Below are positions 9,215 through 17,213 of a stretch of DNA of 64,000 nt, one piece after another. Both the position numbers and the translations under genes were made by a program. How positions within the stretch are numbered: the first letter of the stretch is position 1; each line of letters starts with the position of its first letter. The notes beneath the pieces were generated by a model. The model searched no databases and had not been told where the DNA came from. It was given only the letters and a program-made list of their open reading frames with translations. Origin of the DNA: Belliella kenyensis (GTDB lineage: Bacteria; Bacteroidota; Bacteroidia; Cytophagales; Cyclobacteriaceae); the NCBI RefSeq assembly GCF_022549675.1, contig NZ_JAKZGR010000005.1, positions 186,001-250,000 on the forward strand. Reading direction: 5' to 3'.

Positions 9215-10033
9215 ATGAGCAATAGTACTACTCCCAAATACATACATGGATATCAAGACGATGAGCAAGAACGCCTTCGATATCAAGCCAAAGTGATCGA
9301 AAAACCAATCTATGATTTCATAGATTTTTCGAATAATCAAAAACTCCTGGAAATTGGAAGTGGCGTTGGTGCTCAGACGGAGATTTTACTGAATAGATTT
9401 CCTCATTTGCAAATCACAGGAGTTGAGTATGAGCCAAAGCAGATAGCTAAAGCACAGCAAAACATGAAGTCTCTAGGGTATGATGTTGACAAAGTTCAAT
9501 TTATTCAGCAAGATGCCAAACAGCTTCAACTAGACGATCATTATGATGCTGCATTTATTTGCTGGGTATTGGAGCATATATCTGAGCCCGAGAAAGTACT
9601 TCAAAGCATGAAGCCATATCTACATGAAGGGGCAAAGATCGTAATCACGGAGGTATTCAATGCCTCATTTTATACCTATCCTCATGCAGCAAAGGTGATG
9701 GAGTATTGGGAGATCTACAATAACTATCAAAGAAGCATTGGAGGTGACCCAGATGTCGGAGCTAAGTTAGGTCACCTTTTGGAAATAGCAGGTTACAAAG
9801 ATATAGCCTTAAGGTTTGGTGGATTTCATTTGGATAGCCGTACACCAGAAGTCCGTGCAGCTGTACTCGATTATTGGACCTCATTGATGAAAAGTGGAGC
9901 ACCGGCTCTTCTAGAGGAAGGATTGATTTCATCAGATATGGTCTCTGCGATCAGTGAGGAAATGGAAAACTTGAAGCATCAAGAAAACTCCATATTTTAT
10001 TATAATTTTATACAAGCGACTGCTTTTATCTAG
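9215..10033 (+). CDS. Class I SAM-dependent methyltransferase
   Basis: A 272-residue cytoplasmic methyltransferase with the classical seven-strand Rossmann core. Motif I is LLEIGSGVGAQTEILL (about residues 45-60), the acidic residue closing strand 2 is in GVEYEPKQIAKAQ, and the post-motif segment AAFICWVLEHISEPEKVLQSM matches motifs II/III. The start MSNSTTPKYIHGYQDDEQERL is the type found in small-molecule methyltransferases. The gene is followed only 4 bp later by mtgA and may be co-transcribed with it, but no functional link is apparent. Confidence 0.85.
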   Translation: MSNSTTPKYIHGYQDDEQERLRYQAKVIEKPIYDFIDFSNNQKLLEIGSGVGAQTEILLNRFPHLQITGVEYEPKQIAKAQQNMKSLGYDVDKVQFIQQDAKQLQLDDHYDAAFICWVLEHISEPEKVLQSMKPYLHEGAKIVITEVFNASFYTYPHAAKVMEYWEIYNNYQRSIGGDPDVGAKLGHLLEIAGYKDIALRFGGFHLDSRTPEVRAAVLDYWTSLMKSGAPALLEEGLISSDMVSAISEEMENLKHQENSIFYYNFIQATAFI

Positions 10034-10037
10034 TACT

Positions 10038-10736
10038 ATGAAAATCTTCAAGCGCATCATTCGATTTATTGCAAAGTGCTTTATGTGGTTTTTTATCATT
10101 ACCATTGGGCTTACTGTGATATATAAATTTGTTCCAGTACCAGTGACACCATTGATGCTGATCCGAGTAGGAGAGCAAGCGGTCGATAAAGATAAAGATG
10201 TAAGGCTATACAAGGATTGGGTTTCCATGTCCAGTATTTCAAGACATATGCCACAAGCTGTGTATGCAGCAGAAGATCAAAAATTCATGGATCATCGTGG
10301 GTTTGACACAGAGGCTATGAAAAAGGCTTGGGAAAACAATAAAAAAGGAAAGAGAATAAAAGGTGCAAGTACTATTTCCCAGCAGACATCAAAGAATGTA
10401 TTTCTTTGGCCAGGTAGAAATCTGATCAGGAAAGGACTTGAAGCATATTTCACTGTTTTGATTGAGTTCATCTGGGGAAAAGAAAGAATCATGGAAGTCT
10501 ATCTCAATGTGATAGAAATGGGAGAAGGTATCTATGGAGTAGAAGCAGCCGCACAGCATTATTTTAAAAAATCCGCTGCTCAACTTTCTCGTCAAGAAGC
10601 TGCGCTCATTGCCGCTACCTTACCAAATCCACGAAGATGGTCTCCTGCAAAACCTACAGCTTACATATACGGCAGACAAGCTTGGATTTTGATACAAATG
10701 AGAAATCTTAAACAATTAGATTACGGCACAAAGTGA
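10038..10736 (+). CDS. mtgA: Monofunctional biosynthetic peptidoglycan transglycosylase
   Basis: A 232-residue inner-membrane GT51 glycosyltransferase that polymerises lipid II into glycan strands without a transpeptidase domain. A single N-terminal membrane helix (about 12-32) precedes the catalytic domain. The motifs are AAEDQKFMDHRGFD (catalytic Glu), GASTISQQTSKNVFLWPGR, RIMEVYLNVIEMGEGIYGVEAA (second Glu) and RQEAALIAATLPNP. Length is normal for MtgA. It starts 4 bp after the methyltransferase stop. Confidence 0.95.
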   Translation: MKIFKRIIRFIAKCFMWFFIITIGLTVIYKFVPVPVTPLMLIRVGEQAVDKDKDVRLYKDWVSMSSISRHMPQAVYAAEDQKFMDHRGFDTEAMKKAWENNKKGKRIKGASTISQQTSKNVFLWPGRNLIRKGLEAYFTVLIEFIWGKERIMEVYLNVIEMGEGIYGVEAAAQHYFKKSAAQLSRQEAALIAATLPNPRRWSPAKPTAYIYGRQAWILIQMRNLKQLDYGTK

Positions 10737-10921
10737 TTCAGGGAGCTGGGTAGATCATCAAGAATTAATACTTTATTGATAAAATTTTATGCTTAATTGA
10801 AATTGGACTTCTCCAAAACCCTCATGTGATCCTATAATCATAATGGTAAAGTCACACCCAGTATTTATTTTTCAATATCTTACATGAAACTTGCTTGAGG
10901 TCTGTAAATCGAAATGATATA

Positions 10922-10958
10922 AAAATAAAAAAGCCGTAAAACAAAGTCTCACAGCTTT
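10922..10958 (-). terminator. Intrinsic terminator of the tRNA-like array
   Basis: Read on the minus strand, AAAGCTGT (10958-10951) pairs with ACGGCTTT (10937-10930, one G-T pair), followed by a T-rich run (TTTATTTTTAT). It lies about 31 nt beyond the 3' end of the last tRNA-like unit and in the right orientation to end a transcript of the array. The rest of 10737-10921 shows no recognisable gene. Confidence 0.65.
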
Positions 10959-10990
10959 AGTCAATTAACAATAAACCCAAAATAACCAGC

Positions 10991-11113
10991 TGTAGGAGAA
11001 GGATTCGAACCTCCACGGAGCAGTTAGGCTAAACACGAGCTCGATGTTTGCTTTATGCTGGTTTCTCCACCCCCGAGACAGGAGGGCATGTCTGCCAATT
11101 TCATCATCCTACA
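10991..11113 (-). tRNA. tRNA-like unit 1, Leu-type cloverleaf with very long variable arm, anticodon position GUC
   Basis: Read 5' to 3' on the minus strand from 11113, this folds as a class II tRNA. The 7-bp acceptor is TGTAGGA/TCCTACA; the D arm is ATG/CAT around AAATTGGCAGA, as in tRNA-Leu. The anticodon stem CCCTC/GGGGG carries loop CTGTCTC (GTC at the anticodon position, plus 11077-11079). The T arm is GGAGG/CCTTC with TTCGAAT. The variable region (11015-11069) is 55 nt, far longer than in any normal tRNA, and contains AAACA/TGTTT around TCGAGCTCG. A GUC (Asp) anticodon in a Leu-like body, U at position 37, a U1-A72 pair and discriminator G are not canonical, and CCA is not encoded. I infer a tRNA-derived RNA or degenerate tRNA rather than a normal decoder. 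Confidence 0.45.
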
Positions 11114-11160
11114 GTATAAGTTTTTCAATTTGATCCTGACCTGATGTCAGATATCGTGGC

Positions 11161-11292
11161 TGTAGGAGAAGGATTCGAATCTCCAAAGGGCAGTTGGGCA
11201 AAAACACGAACTAGTTATTTCCCCTTTTGCTGGATTTTCTACTCCCGAGACGGTCCCGATAGCTATCGGGATGCCAATTTCATCATCCTACA
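11161..11292 (-). pseudogene. tRNA-like unit 2, anticodon arm replaced by a palindrome
   Basis: This is the middle copy of the array. Acceptor (TGTAGGA/TCCTACA), D-arm start ATGAAATTGGCA and T arm (GGAGA/TCCTTC region with TTCGAAT) match units 1 and 3, and a CCA is encoded after the discriminator G (plus 11157-11159). The segment that should form the anticodon stem is substituted by the 18-nt palindrome tcccgatagctatcggga (plus 11254-11271), leaving only GTCTCGGG of the loop and 3' stem. The unit cannot form a normal anticodon arm, so it is either a pseudogene or a deliberate structural variant. Confidence 0.4.
11254..11271. repeat. Perfect 18-nt palindrome inside tRNA-like unit 2
   Basis: The sequence tcccgatagctatcggga is fully self-complementary. 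It replaces about 13 nt present at the same place in units 1 and 3 and looks like an inserted mobile palindrome or REP-like unit. I saw no other copy in the window. Confidence 0.7.
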
Positions 11293-11339
11293 GTATAAGT
11301 TTTTCAATTTGATCCTGACCTGCTGTCAGATATCTTGGC

Positions 11340-11463
11340 TGTAGGAGAAGGATTCGAACCTCCAAAGGGCAGTTGGGCAAAAACACGAGCTCGATATTTG
11401 CTTTATCCTGGACTCCCCACCCCCGAGACAGGAGGGCATGTTTGCCAATTTCATCATCCTACA
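11340..11463 (-). tRNA. tRNA-like unit 3, Leu-type cloverleaf with very long variable arm, anticodon position GUC
   Basis: This is the first unit in transcription order. The fold is the same as in unit 1: acceptor TGTAGGA/TCCTACA, D loop AAATTGGCAAA, anticodon stem CCCTC/GGGGG with loop CTGTCTC, long variable region with a TCGAGCTCG core, and T arm GGAGG/CCTTC with TTCGAAT. After the discriminator G (11339) a CCA is encoded (plus 11336-11338), which favours a real tRNA-type 3' end. Units are joined by an almost identical 47-nt spacer (11114-11160 and 11293-11339), so the array arose by tandem duplication. Identity and aminoacylation are unknown. Confidence 0.45.
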
Positions 11464-11821
11464 ATATGTATTTTTTTCAAGTTTTTACACCTTTTGTGCT
11501 TGCTTGATGTTTCAAAGGTAATAAAACATTCCTTTTATTAAAATTTCTGTAAAAAAAATGATTAATTTTTACAGATAATTTATTTTATGACGACATTTCC
11601 TATCATTTTGTTAATTCAAGCTATGTTTTGAGTAGAGATTTTAAAAAAATGAAAATGAAAAGATAACAATGGACAACAAAGGCCAGAATACCATATATTA
11701 TTTTGAAATGATGTACGTAAAACCAATTTTAATTGGCAAAAAGATCTAGAGATTGGAATATTTACAAAACTCATATTTCTAAAAAGTCTGAAATACAATA
11801 TTAACGCTCAGAACATTGGCA
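11464..11821. other. AT-rich intergenic region, no gene seen
   Basis: The stretch between the tRNA-like array and hflX is very AT-rich. It should contain the minus-strand promoter of the array. I found no convincing coding frame, terminator or repeat in it. Confidence 0.5.
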
Positions 11822-11846
11822 CAAAAAAAAGGAGGTTAACCCTCCT
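11822..11846 (-). terminator. Intrinsic terminator of hflX overlapping its stop codon
   Basis: On the minus strand GGAGG (11845-11841) and CCTCC (11835-11831) form a stem whose loop GTTAA contains the hflX stop codon, followed by a run of eight T residues. The terminator thus begins inside the last codons of the gene. Confidence 0.7.
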
Positions 11847-13101
11847 CTTCTAAATCTGAAAAATCAATTGTTTCATCTTCAAGATAATGTGGATACATTT
11901 TTTTATGTTCCTTTCTCACCTCTCCTGTGAGTGCTTCTCTGAACTCTTCTACATGGGTTCCCATTTCTGCTGCCATAAATACAGGAGTGATTCCTGTCTT
12001 CTTTTTGTATGCCTCTGCTAATTTTTCAAAATCTAAGAAATTGCGTTCTTCAAGCTCAATTGCTGACATTTGCATTTGTTCCTCCTCTGTAGGCATTTGA
12101 TCTACAAGATCTATCTTGTTGAAAACCAACAGAGTTGGCTTATTATTGACACCGATCTCATTCAATGTCTGATTGACCACAGCTATATGATCTTCAAAAC
12201 CAGGATGACTTATGTCTACTACGTGGATCAATAAATCCGCCTCTCTAATCTCATCAAGGGTAGATTTGAAAGATTCGATCAAATGAGTTGGCAACTTTCT
12301 GATAAAACCAACAGTATCGGATAGAAGAAAAGGCACATTTTCCAATACCACCTTCCGCACTGTAGAATCCACCGTGGCAAACAACTTGTTTTCAGCCAAA
12401 ATGTCTGTCTTGGTGATCAAGTTCATCAATGTACTTTTACCAACATTGGTGTAACCTACCAAGGAAACCCTGACGATTCCTTTCCTACTCTTTCTCTGGG
12501 TGATTCCCTGCTTTTCTATTTCTCTCAACTTCTCTTTGAGAAGAGAAATTCTATTGCGAATATCCCTCTTATCGGTCTCGATTTCTTTTTCACCTGATCC
12601 ACCTCTAGTGGTCGTACCACCTCGCTGTCTTTCTAAGTGTGTCCACATCCTAGTCAAGCGTGGTAGCAAGTATTGAAACCTTGCCAATTCTACTTGGGTC
12701 TTTGCTTGGGCTGTCTGTGCCCTTTGCAAGAAAATATCCAAAATTAGCAAAGAACGATCATACACTTTTACTTTTAGTTCATTCTCCAAATTTCGCATTT
12801 GGGAAGGTGAAAGATCATCATCAAAGATCACCATATCGACTTCAAAGTGCTCTATATATGCTTGGATCTCTTCCAATTTACCCGACCCCACAAATGTCCT
12901 GACATCCGGCTTTTCCAACCTTTGGGTGAATTTGTACACAGTCTTGGCTCCCATGGTTTCTGTCAAGAATGCCAATTCATCTAAATATTCAGCTACTTGA
13001 TGGTCTGACTGACCCTGACGAATCAGTGCTACCAATACGGCTGTGTCTTGTTTGGGCGCTGTATCGTGTAATTTTTGAAGTTTTCTTGAATATTTGCTCA
13101 T
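11836..13101 (-). CDS. hflX: Ribosome-associated GTPase HflX
   Basis: A 421-residue cytoplasmic GTPase of the OBG-HflX family that binds 50S subunits and splits stalled or heat-damaged ribosomes. The N-terminal HflX domain (about 20-190) holds TFVGSGKLEEIQAYI and the glycine-rich RQRGGTTTRGGSGEKEIETD. The G domain shows G1 GYTNVGKST, G3 DTVGF followed by RKLPTHLIESFKSTLDE, and G4 NKID. Length is normal. It is transcribed alone; in Enterobacteria hflX neighbours hflK/hflC, which here lie 49 kb away. The C-terminal acidic tail (DFSDLEEEG) runs into the terminator. Confidence 0.97.
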   Translation of the reverse strand: MSKYSRKLQKLHDTAPKQDTAVLVALIRQGQSDHQVAEYLDELAFLTETMGAKTVYKFTQRLEKPDVRTFVGSGKLEEIQAYIEHFEVDMVIFDDDLSPSQMRNLENELKVKVYDRSLLILDIFLQRAQTAQAKTQVELARFQYLLPRLTRMWTHLERQRGGTTTRGGSGEKEIETDKRDIRNRISLLKEKLREIEKQGITQRKSRKGIVRVSLVGYTNVGKSTLMNLITKTDILAENKLFATVDSTVRKVVLENVPFLLSDTVGFIRKLPTHLIESFKSTLDEIREADLLIHVVDISHPGFEDHIAVVNQTLNEIGVNNKPTLLVFNKIDLVDQMPTEEEQMQMSAIELEERNFLDFEKLAEAYKKKTGITPVFMAAEMGTHVEEFREALTGEVRKEHKKMYPHYLEDETIDFSDLEEEG

Positions 13102-13283
13102 AAAGATTTTTTACTGATTCGCGTGAGTTATAGAATGAATTGAGTCGAATTTTAGTTCCATTTCGGAAACTATTGCAAAGTTATTATCCTCGTTCAAAAT
13201 CCTGTTATATTTGAATCTTATTCCAATTGATATGGTTACAATACCATATTTTGACTCAATTAAATGTTTTATATTGTTATTAT

Positions 13284-13832
13284 ATGAAAATTACTGAAAC
13301 TCCGATTAATGGTTTGTTAGAATTAAGCCCTGCTGTATTTGAAGATAGTCGAGGATATTTTTTTGAATCGTTCAGAATGGATAAATTGGCAGCAGCAGGT
13401 GTAAATAAGATCTGGGTGCAAGAAAACCAATCATTTTCCAAAAAAGGAACTGTCAGAGGACTACATTATCAAGCAGGTACTCATGCTCAAGCAAAACTCG
13501 TGCGAGTAATACAAGGCAAGGTATTAGATGTAGCAGTAGATTTGAGAAAAAACTCAGAAACCTATGGAAAAAGCTATGCTGTACTTTTAGACAGCAAGCT
13601 TCACAATATGTTTTATATTCCCGAAGGATTTGCTCATGGGTTTTCTGTATTGGAGGATGCAATTTTTTCTTATAAATGCTCAGCATACTATCACAAAGAA
13701 AGTGAAGGTGGTATCATTTGGTCAGATCCTCAATTGTTGTTAGATTGGAAAATTGATAAGCCTATCATTTCTGAAAAGGATGAATTATGGCCAACTTTTG
13801 ATGAGTTCGATAAGAGAATAGGAGGTTTGTAA
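13284..13832 (+). CDS. rfbC: dTDP-4-dehydrorhamnose 3,5-epimerase
   Basis: A 182-residue cupin epimerase (RmlC) that converts dTDP-4-keto-6-deoxyglucose to the L-configured precursor of dTDP-L-rhamnose. I chose the ATG at 13284 (MKITETPINGLLEL); the open frame upstream has no family similarity. Motifs are ED SRGYFFESF, QENQSFSKKGTVRGLHYQ with catalytic His, KVLDVAVDLR, and YIPEGFAHGFSVLE. The other rml genes (rfbA, B, D) are not in this window. It overlaps the next gene by one base (TAATG), so the two are probably translationally coupled. Confidence 0.95.
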   Translation: MKITETPINGLLELSPAVFEDSRGYFFESFRMDKLAAAGVNKIWVQENQSFSKKGTVRGLHYQAGTHAQAKLVRVIQGKVLDVAVDLRKNSETYGKSYAVLLDSKLHNMFYIPEGFAHGFSVLEDAIFSYKCSAYYHKESEGGIIWSDPQLLLDWKIDKPIISEKDELWPTFDEFDKRIGGL

Positions 13833-14584
13833 TGGGTATTTTAAATTTTATTGGGTTCAAAAGCAAGTCAAAGCATCAACCCAAACTTGATTTGTCATGG
13901 CTTCAGGCAGACATGCACTCTCACCTTATTCCAGGCATAGACGATGGAGCTAAGAACATGGAACAGAGTGTAGCTTTGATCAAAAGATTACATGGGTTTG
14001 GATTGAAAAAAATCATCACTACACCTCACATCATGTATGAATTTTACAAAAATGATCCAAAAATCATTCAAGATGGTCTCACCAAAGTAAAAATAGCCCT
14101 GCAAAATGAAGGAATTGATATAGAAATATTTGCGGCGGCTGAATATTACATAGATGAGATTTTTTATGAAAATGTAAAGCATGATGCTGAACTTCTTACT
14201 ATAAAAGACAACTTGATTCTTGTAGAAACTGGTTTTATCAATAAACCTGCACTTCTTATAGACACCTTGTTTGAACTGGAAATGAAAGGGTATCAACCTA
14301 TTCTTGCTCATCCTGAAAGGTATCAATACCTCCTATCGGACCGTAGCCTGCAAGGTGAATTGATAGACAGAGGCATTTATTTTCAGCTGAATCTACTTTC
14401 ACTCACTGGATTTTATTCAAAAGAAGTGAAGCATTTTGCTGAAAAACTCGTTGATGAAGGTAGAATCAAACTTCTAGGAACAGACTGCCACAACATGAGA
14501 TACCTTGACATGCTTGAAACACTATCTTCTAGCAAATACTACCAAAAAATTCAAACTTTGGACTTATTGAATACCAGCTTATGA
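13832..14584 (+). CDS. PHP-family tyrosine-protein phosphatase (CpsB/YwqE-like)
   Basis: A 250-residue metal-dependent phosphatase of the PHP fold, the type that dephosphorylates the tyrosine kinases controlling capsule and exopolysaccharide export. The metal site is seen as DMHSHLIPGIDDGAKN near residues 28-43, TTPH at about 68, AAEYYID, LAHPERY, and GTDCHNM near the C-terminus. No Wzc-type kinase is present; the Wzz-like protein at 25.6 kb lacks a kinase domain, so the partner is elsewhere or absent. Overlaps rfbC by 1 nt and the epimerase gene by 4 nt (ATGA), an operon arrangement. Confidence 0.9.
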   Translation: MGILNFIGFKSKSKHQPKLDLSWLQADMHSHLIPGIDDGAKNMEQSVALIKRLHGFGLKKIITTPHIMYEFYKNDPKIIQDGLTKVKIALQNEGIDIEIFAAAEYYIDEIFYENVKHDAELLTIKDNLILVETGFINKPALLIDTLFELEMKGYQPILAHPERYQYLLSDRSLQGELIDRGIYFQLNLLSLTGFYSKEVKHFAEKLVDEGRIKLLGTDCHNMRYLDMLETLSSSKYYQKIQTLDLLNTSL

Positions 14585-15537
14585 ATATCTTGATCACAGG
14601 TGCGACGGGCTTGGTAGGAAGGTATTTGATCGAAAAATTCATCAACGATGGAAAGCTGACTGCCATTAAAAGACCTGAGAGCAATATCTCTTCCTTAGAA
14701 AAATATCCCATCAAGTGGATAGATGCAGATATTAGAGATTATCAAGCTTTGGAAGAAGCTTTGGAAGGTATTGATATGGTCATTCATGCTGCCGCACTTG
14801 TTTCATACGATAGCCGAGATGCTGATTTGCTTGTAAAAACTAATGTAGAAGGGACGACCAACTTGGTCAATGCCATGCTTGATAAAGGAATAAAAAAACT
14901 AATACATATCAGTTCTGTGGCTGCTTTGGGCAGGTCTCCTGAGGTAGTTTCTATAGATGAAAAGCATAAATGGATAGAATCTCCTCTCAATACACCTTAC
15001 GCCATTTCTAAATACCAAGCAGATCTAGAAGTGTGGAGAGCAGCTCAAGAAGGTCTAGACGTCATGGTCATGTACCCATCTTTGGTTCTTGGCAAAATCG
15101 CTGACAAGCGTAGCAGCACACAGGTCTATCAGTATGTGATACAAGAAAATAAATACTATCCAGAAGGCACCATCAACTACGTAGATGTCCGAGATCTTTC
15201 TGAGGCTATTTACAGACTCTATCTGACAAACAAATGGGGGGAAAACTACATCATCAACGCTGAAAGCATTCCCTACAAGGAGTTTTTTGAAAAAATCGCT
15301 TTGGCAACAGGGAAAAGAGCACCTTATAAAGTTGTGAACAAAACTAGTCTAAAGTTTTTATTGTTTTTCACAAGATTAATGAAAGCATTAGGCTGGCACA
15401 ATTCACCTTTGAATGCACAAACTGCCACACTAGCCCAAAGAAAAGTAAATCACATCAATGACAAATTATTGAGTGAAATCCCGATCACTTTTCACAAATT
15501 AGAAGACACTATCATATGGGCCACAGGCAAGAATTGA
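14581..15537 (+). CDS. NAD-dependent epimerase/dehydratase (extended SDR)
   Basis: A 318-residue Rossmann-fold SDR enzyme. The N-terminal cofactor motif is ITGATGLVGRYLIEKF (GxxGxxG), and ADIRD at about 49-53 supports NAD binding. The catalytic set is SSVAALG followed by YAISK (YxxxK). It could act on nucleotide sugars, as its neighbours rfbC and the phosphatase suggest, or on dihydroflavonol-type substrates; sequence alone does not decide. It overlaps the upstream gene by ATGA, so it ends the rfbC operon. The 222 bp that follow hold no feature I can name. Confidence 0.88.
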   Translation: MNILITGATGLVGRYLIEKFINDGKLTAIKRPESNISSLEKYPIKWIDADIRDYQALEEALEGIDMVIHAAALVSYDSRDADLLVKTNVEGTTNLVNAMLDKGIKKLIHISSVAALGRSPEVVSIDEKHKWIESPLNTPYAISKYQADLEVWRAAQEGLDVMVMYPSLVLGKIADKRSSTQVYQYVIQENKYYPEGTINYVDVRDLSEAIYRLYLTNKWGENYIINAESIPYKEFFEKIALATGKRAPYKVVNKTSLKFLLFFTRLMKALGWHNSPLNAQTATLAQRKVNHINDKLLSEIPITFHKLEDTIIWATGKN

Positions 15538-15759
15538 TACAGTTTTTGCATGCACATGCATAAGTCAAGAAAAGAACTTAAGGTACTGAAGATCGTAAAT
15601 AGAAATTATCACCGCACAATTATAATTTAGACCCAAAAATCATCATTGATTCCAAGCAATAAGACTTAATTCTTGGAATAAGTAAGAAAAAAATCAAAGT
15701 CCAAAGGAGTAAAGATTTATATTTTTGGTATATTATACATTGATTAAAAACTGAAGCAA

Positions 15760-17163
15760 ATGACAGGAGATTTTGAAAACGATTGGAAAAAAAGCAAAGA
15801 GCTAGTAAAACGATTTGAAAACTCCCTGAAAGAAAACCTCAACCTATTCTTTGATGAAGAAGAGTTGGAGGATATAATCCACTATTATTTTGAAAACAAT
15901 AAGCTGGAAAAAGCATATAAGGCAACAGACTATGCTTTGGAAAACTTTCCGTTTAGTTTAGAGCTAAAGCTTCTCAAAGCACAGTGTATGATCCTGGGTG
16001 CGGAAGTAGAAGAAGGTTTGGACATGCTTGAGAACTTGAACAATCTATCTCCAAACAATGAAGACGTGATTATGGCATTGACAAATGCCATGATGCTCAC
16101 GGGAAATGCCAAGGAAGCAATTGTGATTTTAGAAAACTTCCTGCCCCTAGCAGAAGATAAAGCAGAAGTATATTACTGTTTAGGCACATTCTATCGTTCT
16201 TTGGATGACCGAGAAAATGCCATGTATTATTTCAAAGAATGTGTCAAGAATCGGATTACGCATGAAGACGCCCTTTTTCAATTGGCCATGCTTACCGAAG
16301 AGGAAGGTTCATTCAACGAAATACTCGAGTTTTATCAAGAATTCATCGATAGAGATCCATATTCTGCTGGTGCTTGGTACAATCTCGGGGTAGTCTACAA
16401 TCGGCTTAGTAAATATGAAGAAGCAATCAAAGCATACGACTATGCACTCATTATAGATGATAGCTTTGCCTCTGCTTATTTCAATCTCGGCAATGCCTAC
16501 ATGAACACAGAACAGTATGAGCTGGCACTGGAAGCTTATCAGAATACAATAAGTAGTGAGGGAGCCAATGCTGAAAATTGTTGCTATCTAGGAGCAGCTT
16601 ATGAAAAGTTAGAGCAAATAGATCAGGCTTTTAAGTATTTCAAAAAATCAGCAAAGCTAGATCCAGAGTATGAAGATGCGTGGTTTGGGCTTGGAATGTG
16701 CATGCTGAAAAAAGAAAAATACTTTGAGGCTGTTCATTACTTCAAAAAAGCAATCAATCTGGTCAAATCTAACCCTAACTATTGGGTAGGACTAGCAGAT
16801 GCTGAATACCATTTAGGCAATCTCCTAGCTAGTTCCGAAGCGTATGAGGAAGCAATCAATTTAGAATCTGGTATCACAGACACCTATATAAACCTGTCTA
16901 TCATCTATTTTGAGCAAAATAGGTTTGAAGAAGCAGAAGATGTGCTCAAAGAAGGCATAGAAGAAGAGCCAGAAAATGCAGAGCTGTATTACCGACTTGT
17001 AGTTTTTCTTATCAAATCAGGGAAATATAAAGAAGCCTTTACATATTTAGAAAATGCATTAACTTTGGACTTTGATAAACATATCTTACTGTATGAGTTG
17101 ATGCCAGAGGTAAAGCACCAAAAGGCAATCTCAAAGATTATCTCTCAATTTAAGGAAAGCTGA
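15760..17163 (+). CDS. Tetratricopeptide repeat protein
   Basis: A 467-residue protein made almost entirely of TPR units, with no signal peptide or membrane helix. At least ten 34-residue repeats can be followed from about residue 45 to the end, the clearest being SAGAWYNLGVVYNRLSKYEE, ASAYFNLGNAYMNTEQYELA and EDAWFGLGMCMLKKEKYFEA. It should act as a cytoplasmic scaffold, partner unknown. It is followed 50 bp later by the ComA-like gene; the run TPR, comA, DUF368, aroE reads as one transcription direction and may be an operon. Confidence 0.92.
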   Translation: MTGDFENDWKKSKELVKRFENSLKENLNLFFDEEELEDIIHYYFENNKLEKAYKATDYALENFPFSLELKLLKAQCMILGAEVEEGLDMLENLNNLSPNNEDVIMALTNAMMLTGNAKEAIVILENFLPLAEDKAEVYYCLGTFYRSLDDRENAMYYFKECVKNRITHEDALFQLAMLTEEEGSFNEILEFYQEFIDRDPYSAGAWYNLGVVYNRLSKYEEAIKAYDYALIIDDSFASAYFNLGNAYMNTEQYELALEAYQNTISSEGANAENCCYLGAAYEKLEQIDQAFKYFKKSAKLDPEYEDAWFGLGMCMLKKEKYFEAVHYFKKAINLVKSNPNYWVGLADAEYHLGNLLASSEAYEEAINLESGITDTYINLSIIYFEQNRFEEAEDVLKEGIEEEPENAELYYRLVVFLIKSGKYKEAFTYLENALTLDFDKHILLYELMPEVKHQKAISKIISQFKES

Positions 17164-17213
17164 TAGGGCTTTTCTTTATTACCAACTATTTACCAGTAAT
17201 AAAAACCCGGCAA

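Noticed and set aside
10991-11463. Three regularly spaced repeats considered as a CRISPR array
   Set aside because: Units are over 120 nt, fold as cloverleaves, and the 47-nt spacers are almost identical, unlike CRISPR spacers. No cas gene is present.
11144-11541. Two short plus-strand reading frames beginning VGEGFE(S/P)PKGSWAKTR
   Set aside because: They are translations of the antisense strand of the tRNA-like repeats; the two similar proteins simply mirror the repeat. No start signal or independent support.
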